Of a DNA stretch of 64,000 nt, positions 25,901 through 37,900 are shown piece after piece. Numbering within the stretch: the first letter of the stretch is position 1; every line of letters begins with the position of its first letter. Source of the DNA: Elmis aenea (taxonomy: Eukaryota; Arthropoda; Insecta; Coleoptera; Elmidae). The notes beneath the pieces are model-generated. The model ran no database searches. It was given only the letters and a program-made list of their open reading frames with translations, and was not told where the DNA came from. The position numbers and the translations under genes were made by a program. The stretch covers positions 40,368,970-40,432,969 of the forward strand of contig OX393579.1 in the NCBI GenBank assembly GCA_947652605.1, written 5' to 3'.

Positions 25901-28900
25901 GCTTGAAAAGTTGCTTGGGCAATGTTTTTACACATTTAAAATATTTCAAATTCCAAAGGAGTTATAGACGATTTTCAAAAAACGCATTTTCCAGTTTTCC
26001 TAATTTTCTCGGATACCGTTTGAGATATTCCCAATTTCTCTTTGGATTATCAATAAGTATCAAATTTAGCAACTTTGCCAAATTTAAACCTATACTCTAG
26101 CTATTATAATAAGCGAGATCCCCATGGTGGGCCTCGAATTTGCCCTGTATAATACATAATATTAATTTTAAGTTATTTTTGAAATTGTAAACTTACCTTT
26201 GAAATTTACTTTTTTAAACGTCCCTATGGGGCACAGCCATATTTCACCACTTTGTTGAACTTAATTCACAGAAACTAACCTAAAACTTATGTTTACTGCA
26301 TAATAAAATGACAGATTCGCACTTTCTTAGTCATTGGTACCCGGGAACCCGGGTACCTCTCGTCATAGAGCAACGTACAAAAATCTAACCGTGGGGAAGA
26401 AGGTTAAACGTGGTAAAAATACAAGACCCTCATATGTTTAGTTAAAAATCACTCATCAGTCTATCTATAAAGAATCTGTTTTGTACAGAAACTAGACCAT
26501 TTTCGAGACTAATTTCTCTTCGTCAGACGGATGTCACGAAACTGGCCTAATTTTTCTGTGGAAAAGATTTTACATAAATAATAAAATCAGCGATTTTTTG
26601 CTTATTTATATTAGAAATAACACGACTTATTTAAACCAAAACCAACCAATTCTTAGAATTATTATATAACAGTATATGTATACAGCAAATTAATTATTAA
26701 TACCAGCTCATGCGGAGCCTCTGCCAGCTGTCTGGGATGCTTAAATTTGAAAAATTTTAAGTACATATAGGTACAGAAAGTGTTCTACTATAAATTATTT
26801 AAAATACAACATGCTCATTTCTAACTATTTAATAATACTGGCATTACACAAATAGTGTTTTTTGATAAAAGTTACTCAAGACCACTAGAATTAGCTTTGA
26901 ACAATTTAAATAGAACTATTACTTCCTTTTCTGTTAGTAAATATATATCTATACTCGTTTAAGTATATTTAAGAATTGTAAGACGTGCAAAAAAACAATA
27001 AATTTCATCTTTGCTGTTGTTTGAACACTTCAATTATTACAGCACATCGCATTTGCGAGACTAATGCCAAAATAATTTTTTTTAAATATTTTTTTGATTT
27101 TCATCGTGATGCTTAATATTATCTACCGCCGCCATTTCTGAAGCGAAAACGCTCAAATTAACACTATGCATAGAAGAAACCTTGGAGTTCATCCTGGAAT
27201 TTTTGCAATCGATGCATTACTTACGGGGTGTCCAAAATTTAATCTTCTTTCAATACAACTTCAGACCACTAAAACTCGTTTTACAATGCCTAATTTTTTT
27301 TTTCATTTTTTAATGCAAAAGTTGCATTAAAAGAAAATTAAATTTGGAACATCCTGCAAGTAATGCATCGATTGCAAAAATTCCAGTATGAACACCGGTT
27401 TCTTTTATGCATAGTCTCAATTTGGGCGTTTTTGCTTCAAAAATGGCGGCGGTAGATAATATTAAGCATCACGATGGAAATCAAATTTTTTTTAATAAAG
27501 TCAAAAAATCTAAAATACCACTGCGCTTAGGTTAGGAAATGCTATCAAAAGTCCCTCTAAAATAGCGTGTTAAATCCAAAAATTCAATAAAAAATAGATA
27601 ACTGTATTTGAAATGAGAACGTAGACGTCAACTTTCGGTATTTCCGGAAGTGTCGCGATCTTAAAAATACTTTTATTAGACAGAGTTTATGCCAATATGC
27701 CATTACGGTCATAACCAAAATTTCAGATCATTACTCATTTTTATTCTCCATTTATTCCTAATGCACGGTCCCAATCAATCACCGTGTATAGCTTCATAGG
27801 GACTTTTTGATAAATTTTATTTGTTTTGAGCCTAAATATCAAAATAAATTCATTAATAGTTATTTATGTATCAAGGCCAAAAAGTACGTTTTGGCTGAGG
27901 TGCATATTAAATTTTTTGTGCGATCGAATTAAAAACAATATAAATTTTTAGTAATTTTCAAAATTATAAGTTAGAAACTACGTGATATTCTGTCACTGAC
28001 AGATGACGGCGTGTGTACTGCATTACCGGCCCTCTCCTTAGCAACGACCGTAAAAGTTACTTTTTCGGCCGTTGCTAAGGGTAACGGCCTGAAAAGTAAC
28101 TTTTACGGCCGTTGCTAAGGATAGGGCCGGTAATGCAGTACTTTATGGTTGCTAACGCGTCCGTCAAACAGCTGTTTCTAGTACGATCGCACAAAAACCT
28201 AATTTTCTTGAAAAGAGAAAAACGATGATTTTTCATGAGGTCGTAGTCAACTATGATTTCCATTTTAAAAAAAGACAAGTTTGTATTTTATCTATGAATT
28301 TAAAGAATATTGAAACAAATGAATGTTTTCATTTTACAGTGCGTCAAAAGATCTACAATTTTTTCCCCAAAAAATATTTTTGTACCATCAATATAACCGA
28401 GTTATTAACGATTTAAAACAAAAACGCATTTCGATTTTTGTTTAATATCTAGCGTGCCATTGCACTTTTTTAAAACATTAAAGCATCACTGAATAGGTCT
28501 CAGAAAGGGGAACTATAGGTCTAATTTAAACGTCTTTGTAACTCTTACCGTTTACGAGATCCCAATAGTGACGCTTCTATGTGAACCGCCCTGTATCTAT
28601 TATGCATACTTTCAACTTTAATTATTTTGCACCTTTAGTTACATGCTGATTTTGCACATTATTGTGTTTTATTATCAAGTAGTTTGTTTTGCTAACCTCA
28701 CTCAGAAAGGAATTTTCAGCGTTTACAAAGTGAGAAACATAAAATGCCTTGGTCACACACCCATATCTCGAAAGAAGAGCCTTCTGATAAGTAATATCTT
28801 AATTAGGGCATCTCATCTATCATATTATAGAGTCATCGCTCGTTGTTTAAATTACGTACATATAATTTTTGCAGCTTTTTGCGAAACTATAGGAATGTAA

Positions 28901-31900
28901 TTTCAAATTAAACAAAATTAAAGAAGAGGACAGCAAGTTTAATATGACCAAGGCACAGAACAAAAGAAATCGAATTTGCCTTTTACCATTCTTACACATT
29001 TAATTTGTATCTTTGATACTCTTCTGAACTGATTGCACAAAGCAAAAGTTAAAGGTAGACAATATCCCAGAAGAATTGGCGCTGATAATGCATATGTTTA
29101 AGTGTTTAACGATTAGGATGTATGTTAACAGCAGGTGTTGCTTTGTGCAATCGAGCATTTCTCTTTTAAGTGTTTGTGATCGAAACGAACAAAATTAACA
29201 TCTTCTTGACAACTGAAGGATAGTCCACACATCGGGCATTGCTTGCCACAAAAAACTTGTACCCTGCTACGTCTCATGTTTATTGTTTATGATATTTTTC
29301 ACACATTCGTCATCGCATCGCAACATTAAGTACCCAAATCACAAAAAAACTTTAGTTTATTGGCACTTTATTGCAAGTGTGAGAATATTTTTTAAAAAGA
29401 TTCTGTTTTTAGCCAAAATTTATTGGAATGAAAGATACATCGTTTACACTTTTGATTTTGATATTACTATTATTATCATGTGTTTACCTATTTTTAGTCG
29501 AAACCTACTAACTGTCCTAGCTCATAATTAAATGATAAATTCGTGTTGTGTAAGCATCATTCGTTTGTTGCAGCTCTCACTAAACCAACTAGACTTGAGT
29601 TCTCAAAAGTCTAAGGCCAACGTGGGAAGGAGCGTTGGTAGACGTCCACCTTCACGACCGCGTGGCCGCGAAGAACCGTCGGCAACTACTCGCCAAAACG
29701 TCCCTCTGCGAGACGTTCACGTAACAGCTGCAACGAACTTACACCGCGTTTCCCGCCTTTGCCACCAAATACACGATAGTGCAGTAAAACAAACGTTTGG
29801 GAAATACCTAAACAAACCTTCCATACAAGAACGAGAAAGCGGAGACGGTGTCGAAATAGTCGAAATCGAAAGCACAAACGCATCCGATTGCGAAAATACG
29901 AAACCCATCAATGGACACGCCACTTTGACACGAACGAAAAGTACGAGCAGCGAAGATCTACACCTAATTACTTCGGAAAAAGATAAAAATAATAAAAGTA
30001 TCGAAGATTTAGAAGACCTAGAACAGCTGCAGAGCTGGAGAAGGACATCGAAAATTCGCCGCTCGCTACAATTTCCTAAACAAACTAAACCCGCAACTTT
30101 AAAACCTAACGATTTACCTAACAACACAGGCTGTGTACGGAAGCTTCGTGAAGATTTAGAAACAGGTCGTAGACTTAGCACAGCACTGAGAGGAAACAAC
30201 GTCGATCTTGAAGCTCTCGATCAAATTTTACAATCAATCTCGAGTTCCAGCAGCACGTACTCGGATAAAACATCCAGCAATTGCGAAAATATTGAACTTC
30301 CAGAAAAAGATGAGCAAATAACAGTTAAAAAACAAAAACGAAATTCTTTTGTAACAGTTGAATCTCTAAAGGAAGTAAAGGATCGTTTAAGACGTACAAG
30401 TTCTCCCACAGACGACATTTATCAAATTAAATCTCACAAAAACGAAATTTCGAAACAATTAAATAATAAAGAAGATGACGCTGATGATGGTATAGTAACA
30501 GAAGAAAATAGTGCAACTCAGTTCAACAAGATGCCTGTTAGCGACAGCTCACTAAACCAATCACGCGTGCGATCTTACGTGTTTGGAATGGAGGCAATGT
30601 TAAATAAAAAACCGATGTTAGGAACCGGTAGTTTAGAATCACGAACTTCCAAACAATCTAATGGAAACTCCGGAAGCCGTAATGAAGATTGGTATAATCG
30701 CCGGAAATCTTATGGCTTTGAACAAGTACACAATCAGCAAGAATCAGCGAGTTCAATATCTTTGAAAAACAAAAGTTTTGTCGAATCATCGACCGACAGT
30801 GGAATATGCAGATCTACCGAAATCGTTGTTACACCTACAATTAATAAAAACGGTGTACAAACAAGCAAAACGAACGGTTATCACTCTGAAAATGATAAAG
30901 ACGATAAATGCAATAAAACTAATAAATATGATCATCTGAACGGTGTTTTGAAAAGCTCCAGTTTGGTTTACGACAAAAACGGGAACAGCAATCCATTTTC
31001 CAGTAAAAAGGCTTATGAAGAATTAACAAACATTTGGAACCGTCGTGCATCGTACACTGAATCACAAGCAGAAACCAATTCTGATGCTAGAAACGGACAA
31101 AAAGACCTAGAAGGGACGAGAATTACAATTCCAATCGTAACACCAAATGTATCTGTTGATAACAAAAAGTCACTCCAACATCACACATCGGACAATAAAT
31201 TGGATAACACCTGGTATAATAAATACGATTACGATGGTGAAGTTAAAAGACATTCAATTGCAGTAGATGAATCTAAATATGTTATTAAAAATGCAGACAA
31301 CAACTACCGACGAACTAGTTTAGCTATAAACGATACATATTCGCAAGATGGACTAGAAGATGACAGTGGATATCTAGGAAGAAAACCAAAAAAAGTCGAA
31401 TTTTGCAAAACAGAAGTTCATTTTGCCGCTGATTCTGGCAGAGTTAACATAGTGGAAACAGATGAAAAGCCGCCACCGACAAATAACTTTAGAAGACGCC
31501 GAAGAAATTCTGGAACAATTTATAATCAAATTACAGATGACTTGAATAAAAATGGTGTTCCTGTATTACACTTTGGTGACAGTACATACGAGAAAAACTT
31601 GCTTGGCGTGGCGGAACCAGAGAATTATGCGCCTGTTGACTCCAACACAGACATATATCCTGTTCTAGATGTTACATCAACAGAAAATGACGTTCTTGCC
31701 AATAACACAGTGACCGTTAACACAAACCAACATTATCAAAAGTATCAGCAATACTTAGAAGATGAACAGAAAGACAATCTAGACAATGAGGCACCCAGAG
31801 GTATTTTGAAAAATAAACCCATAAAACCAAGGCCATATTTACTGGGAGCAGATGAAAACTTTCTGAAAGACGTAAACAGCAACGGTTTAGATAGTGATAT

Positions 31901-34900
31901 TTGGGGAGTTAAACTCAAACCCGTTCATAAAAACGAAACACCCATGTGGCGGTCTACAGTTACTCTAAAAAATATCTTATTTGAGAGACAAAATAACGAT
32001 GAACACCTGTCACTAAATGACGATTCATATAGCGAAATATCACAACCTCAAGTTGAGCCTGGCCAACCTGAATTTCAAAAATTACTGAAAACCTTAAAGT
32101 CAACCAAGAAAACAGATAACCCAATCGAAAATCAAAGAAATTCTCTCAACTTTGATGGAATTAGGATTGTCCCTTCTCAGACAGACATTAGAAACAGTGC
32201 ATGGTCAGTCGCCGATCGAATAAAACAAGTAGAGGACATACAAAAATCAGAAAGCAAAGGTTATTCGACTAAAGTTAATATTGTGGGTGATGGAGAAGCA
32301 ACTGTTATTGAAAATATTGAACAAGAAAATGGTAAACATATTTGGTCAACTCGTGATGAACCTGCAGGTGAGTTATTGCTTTTGTTTAAATTCGTAGAAT
32401 CTTTAGAACTGCATGTATACTTTTGTATTGTAGTGCTTGAGTTAATTATCTTTGCAATTTTCTGATTTTACTGACCTAACTGATATTTGCATATAAGTAA
32501 CTAAAATTATTTCATTAATGTGATCCTGTGGTTTAGGGTTGCCATGTATTAAATTTATAAATTAACCATTGAGTGTATGGAAGATTATTGCATTTGTTAT
32601 ATCTCCACGTAAAACAAATCAATATACTTGTCCAAAAATTAACCAAAAGAAACTTTAACGTTATGTATGTGTTGAAAAATTGTTATTTTATTTTATTCTA
32701 AAGTGTTTGATCAATAAGTGTTTAGCATCCAGTAGCGTAGCAAGGGGGGGCGGGGGGCCGGTCCGCCCCGGGCGGCACATTTTTTTGGGGCGGCATTTTT
32801 AGTCTACCCAAATGGGGTGAAAATGAAATTCTCGGGGTAATGAAAGGATAGTAGATATAATAATCAGTACCGGCACTGGCGCTATTAAATTCATAAAAAT
32901 TAATTTTTAAAAAAGGAATTCTCATCGAAGTTAGAGGTTAAAACGGGCTACTTAACCTTTCTTCACTGAAAACCCGCCCCCTTGTTACGACAGAAATTCC
33001 AAGTACCTAATAAACTTTATAATAGGGTGCCAACCATTCAATAAAATTATGAAACAATTCATTTATTTAAGCCATTAAATTCCATGCAGTTTTAAACTCT
33101 TTTGTAACAGGGATTTTTCACCCTTATTAAAAATAATTTCGCGGGAGTGGGGGCGATCTGATTAAAGAAAATAAAAATCAGAAAAGGTTCTACTGTAAAA
33201 CTGTAATTTTGGAAGATGGTTAAGTATTCTACATTATCTAGCTTTGCATTAAAACACGTTTGAACGTCTAAAATTTAAAAGAATTCGCCTGCGGCGCATT
33301 TTTTTACCCCCCCCCCACATTTTTCTGCCGATCTCGGCTTGGTTTTGGAAAAAGTTTAGCGACCCTTATTCATAGGGGCGGCAAATTCAGGGACCGCCCC
33401 GGGCGGCACAAACTCTAGCTACGCCACTGTTGGCATCCACAATATTAACAAATACATAATGTCTTTACAGGATGCATCATTATACTCAAATAATGATCAT
33501 TTAAAGTCCTAAACAAACACAAAAAACGTTCATATGACATGCATGGCAACCCTTTTATTCAATAATCGATAACTATCGGCCTTGACAAGCTAAATTATAA
33601 ACTAAATGTCATTTGCGACTATGAATAATATTTTTGAGAAAATCTATTTTTTTATTGTTTATAATTTAGCCACTGGCCGAAATTATAACAGTTAAATTAT
33701 TAACAAGTAAAATAAATTAAAATCATGATTTACCTTTGCACTTTATTCACATTTAATAATATTAACAGTGATATACTACAAAAAACAAAACAAAATATTT
33801 GAACATGCTGTTTCAAAAGCGATGTTTTAATTAATATAATGGTATTTTGGGCAAAAAAATTAACATTAAAATAATACCTCAAATAAATCACTTTTTAAAC
33901 CCCCTGATTAAAACTTGGTGCAGAATTATTTGGAAAATTAATTTCTGTCTTCTGTATAAAAATATGTCAATCGAATTTTCAAAATAAACTAAAAATTAAT
34001 TACTTCATTTAAAACCCAATTTCCACCCAATATAACCCCTTTGCAGCAATAATTACATTTGTTGCTTACCACGTGATCAATTATCCATTAAATATACTAA
34101 TGTCCCGGTGATTATTACCACCTCGCATATCGCGTTTGTTTTGAAAAATAAACGAGTTAATGGAGGTGGTAACATTCTTTGGGACGTTGTATTCAGGGTG
34201 TTTGAAATTCAAGTTTAAACATGGAGATCTCACTTATTATAATAGCTAGAGTAGCTATAGGTTTAAATTTGACAAAGTTGTTAAATTAGGTGCTCATTGT
34301 CAATCCGAAGAGAAATTGAAAATACCTCAAACGGTATCCCACAAAATTAGAATTAAATTTTTGAAAATTGTTGAGTATAAAATATTTCAAATTAATGTTT
34401 GAAAAAAATTCCTTAGCAACATTTAAACCGAATCGGATTGTAATCAATAATTTTTCCTAGATCAATTCGTTTTTGTTTTATGACAGCAAACTTTATTTTT
34501 TCTTATAACCGCAATCATACTGAAATGGAAAACGAATCGACCTAGAAAAAGTTAGTGATTACTGATTACCACTCAACTCGGCTTAAAAAGTTGATCAGGC
34601 AATGTTTTTACCTATTTGAAATATACAGGGTGGTCCACTTTTTCTAGCAGGACTGGCAGTCGATAGAAAAACTTATTTTAAAGCGAATATTCCATATCTA
34701 CATGGGTCCAAAAACGCTTCATTTTAAAGATACAGGGTGTTATAATTTTCGAAAAAAATTACGATAGTGTTTAACCGTTTCTCAACCAGTAGATATATTT
34801 AAACTAAATTTGGTATACAGCACCACCTTACAGGTTACCATATTCGGTGAGAATGTCAAGCCCTACAAGCAACCAGTGGCGGAGTTGTGGGGGTTCTGTT

Positions 34901-37900
34901 TCAATAAATTTTATAAAAATCCAGTACGGCCCTGTTCAAAATCAAACTCAAACTTGTTTTTGGGTAGAACATTTTATTCTAAACAAAAAGTGTCTCCCAA
35001 GTTTTCTTCGTATCTGTCACCGTTTGACGCGAAATTTGATTTATTTTACTATTTTCGCGTAAAATTTGCTCCAAAGTTCGATCTAAAAATATAGCTAATA
35101 TTCGTAATAAAGAAGTAATTACCGATTTTTGCAGTTATTAATAACAAAACATACTAATAATGAGGGAAAAAGTTCCGCTAAATTAACGATTAATGAGCAT
35201 TTACTCTGCAAGTTGCAATTTTCTGCTTTTCGCGATATTTGAGATCGATCTTGGAAACAAAATTTTCGCGAAAATAGTATAATAAATTAAATTTCGCGCC
35301 AAACGGTGGCAGATACAAACAAAACTCATGAAACACTTTTTGTTTAAAATAAAATGTTCTAGCCAAAAATAGGTTCGAGTTTGATTTTGAACAGGGCCGT
35401 ACTAGTTTTTTATAAAATTTATTGAAACTGAACTCCCACAACTCCGCCACTGGTTGCTTGTGGGAAATTTTCAGCGACTGTGGTAATCTGTAAGGGTGTA
35501 AGGTAATGCTGTATACCAAATTTGGTTTAATTATATCTACTGGTTGGGAAACGGTTAAAAATTATCGTTATTTTTTCTAAAATTTCAACACCCTGTATCT
35601 TTAAAATGAAGCGCTTTTGGACCCATGTTGATATGGAATATTCGCTTTAAAATAAGTTTTTTTATCGACTGTTAAAGTCCTGCTACTAAAAAGTGGACCA
35701 CCCTGTATACTCCGAAAGAATTATAGACGATTTTTTAAAATCGTATAATCCAGTTGTTCCTAATTTTCTTGGATGCCGTTTGAGATACTTCCAATTTCTT
35801 TTCGGATTTTTAGTGAGCACCAAATTAAGCAATTTTTCCAAATTTATACCTATAATCTAGCTTTTATAATAAGCGAGATCCCCATGTCTAAACTCGAAAT
35901 TTAAATACTCTATAAATAGGGTAAATAACACTAAAATTGATTTTTATGAAATCAGTTACTTATGTGCAGAAATTTTCTTAGGTCATTGTCATCTAAAATA
36001 TAACATTGTAAACTTCATCGTGATGATTTATTAACATTTTTTATACTTGAAATATAGTATGTTGTTATCTAAAATGTGTGTTGAAACGTATTACCATCAA
36101 TATTAATATACGATATTTATTGTATTATATAATAGTTTATGCTATGTATTGTAAAGATATTCTACTAGTTGCATCCCTCAGTGTTTATAGAATCTATCTG
36201 TAAAAATACTTTTTTTTACTGGTGCATGAATATTAACGAAGTAGTGTTACTTGCATTATTTTTTCTGGCATTATTAGATTAACAAGGCTTGTTTTCTATT
36301 ATCCACCTTTTTGTATACTTCGTCATCAAGACATCTGTACAACTTACAGATAAAAAGAAACCAATATTAAATAAGGGGCTTGTCGTGAGGATTGGACGCG
36401 ATGAAGAACATTTACAGCGTCGAGTGTGCTCAAAAACTACAACAAACCATGACAGTAACACAACAACCACTACCAAAATTACAATCGATCTCTCACCATC
36501 GCCTACGGGCGACACTAGACTTAAGGAACCAATATTCCAATCTGTCAGACTACCACGACCAACACTTCATAGCTTTAAATCGACTTCTTTAATATTAAAC
36601 ACGTTAAAGACTGAAAATGAAACTAAGACTTCAAACGAAATATTTAACTTTGATGCTCCAAAAGAGTTGACATTTAAAATCCCTCAACAGCTAGAAGCTT
36701 TAAGAAAGCTGTATGAAGATGTGCACAGCGACACCGAAGCGGACAAAGAAGTACAATCTCTGATGAGCAAATCGACTGAAGATTCTCTTAAAGAATTTGA
36801 CAATGACAATAGCAGTATAGTATCGGGAAGTTGGAGTAGAGTGCGAGCTTTTAAAAACATCCAGCAACAGTTAAATAAAAGCCTCACAAATCTTTCTAAC
36901 TCATCTGGATTAGTTTTAAAACAACATGCACCAGTAGAGAAAGGTATTTTTAATATGATGTTTTATGCAACCTTTAGGTTTATAGCTGTTTCTTAAACGC
37001 ACTGTAATTACAAAAAAAAACACATTTTTTCCTAATGTGGTGGGTACTATCTTGGGGAAAATTCCAAATGATATTATTGTACACCGTTTATCAAACTTCA
37101 AAAATACACTTCACACGAAAGATCCGTATACAATCCGTATACAAAAACTCATAGGAAATATCGGGTTACGTTTAGAATTTGCTTAATATTAAATCTGTAC
37201 AGGGTGGACTAAATCGAATGTTTTACGGGGTATCTCGATTACCGTAATAGTTAGCAAAAATCTGAAATCGGTATCTATTTTTTTGAGAAAAGAACGCCTG
37301 TGAAATCAATTTTTTTGTACTACAGGCAAAGAATTTAATTTCATCATTTTTGAAAATTCATTATAACTTTTTTTATTTATTAAAATAGAACAAAATGTTG
37401 TGTAACTTTTTTTTAAAGATTTTTATGCTTAATTTAAAAAGAAAATTAACATTTTTGTAGCGACCTTTTCTTTCGAGATGTCAGGTAAACTTATATATTT
37501 TTTAAAAGAATTTCTAGTTAGCTATGACTTTATATAAAAGCATTTTTTAGCTTTTAAAAAATATAAAGTTTTATATATTTGTTTATGGCTAAATTTGGAC
37601 ACTTCAAAAATTTTAATGTTTTAAAAGTTTACATTGTAAGTGGTAAAATAGTTGTGGCTGCTGCAGAGTTTACTTTGAAATGACGTTTAACTGTTTATTA
37701 ATTCCAAACGTCACTTGTTTACAAAATCATGGCAAACTTTGATGATCAAATTTTCACAAAATTAGACATTTCTCGGTCATTTTTGCAAAAAAATTATAAA
37801 ACTACATATATATTTTTGAAACGCTATAAAAATGTTCTTTCATACAAAGTCATGGCCAACTAAGGTTTCCATTTAAAAAATATAAGTTTACTTCATATCT

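Larger units (their letters stand above)
22939..26403 (-). mobile_element. Truncated piggyBac-like transposon with TTAA target duplication
   Basis: Flanked by TTAA at 22935-22938 and 26404-26407. The terminal inverted repeats are CCTTCTTCCCCA on the left and its reverse complement on the right. CCCGGGTACC boxes lie just inside both ends and again at about 23146. The minus strand encodes the N-terminal part of a piggyBac transposase (23950-23291). Two foldback elements have inserted between that ORF and the right end. The distance from the ORF end to the left terminus is only about 350 bp, so the catalytic core is missing and the copy is non-autonomous. Confidence 0.85.
16951..29573. other. 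Intron 1 of the large gene (12.6 kb, transposon-rich)
   Basis: Bounded by donor GTACGT and acceptor TTTGTTGCAG. It contains mariner remnants, a 502-bp tandem duplication, several foldback elements, a truncated piggyBac-like element and a two-copy GTGCGATCG repeat, all described separately. 20646-22934 and 28600-29573 show nothing convincing, apart from a degenerate foldback-like arm near 21591. Confidence 0.7.
32368..36349. other. Intron 2 of the large gene (4 kb)
   Basis: It runs from GTGAGT to acceptor AACTTACAG. It contains a hAT-type MITE (32730-33429) and a three-layer foldback nest (34193-35913). The rest (33440-34190 and 35914-36349) is AT-rich without recognisable features. Confidence 0.7.

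Noticed and set aside
29717..30418. Minus-strand ORFs inside the large exon
   Set aside because: They are shadows of the coding strand, whose frame continues for 2.8 kb and has matching splice sites.
32368..32465. In-frame extension of the large exon with a hydrophobic C-terminus
   Set aside because: A consensus donor CAG|GTGAGT lies at 32368, and the next exon at 36350 continues in the right phase with matching composition. The extension looks like intron.
34810..35519. 94- and 109-codon ORFs on opposite strands with similar products
   Set aside because: They are the two inverted arms of one foldback element read in mirror image. The similarity reflects the palindrome and not selection.
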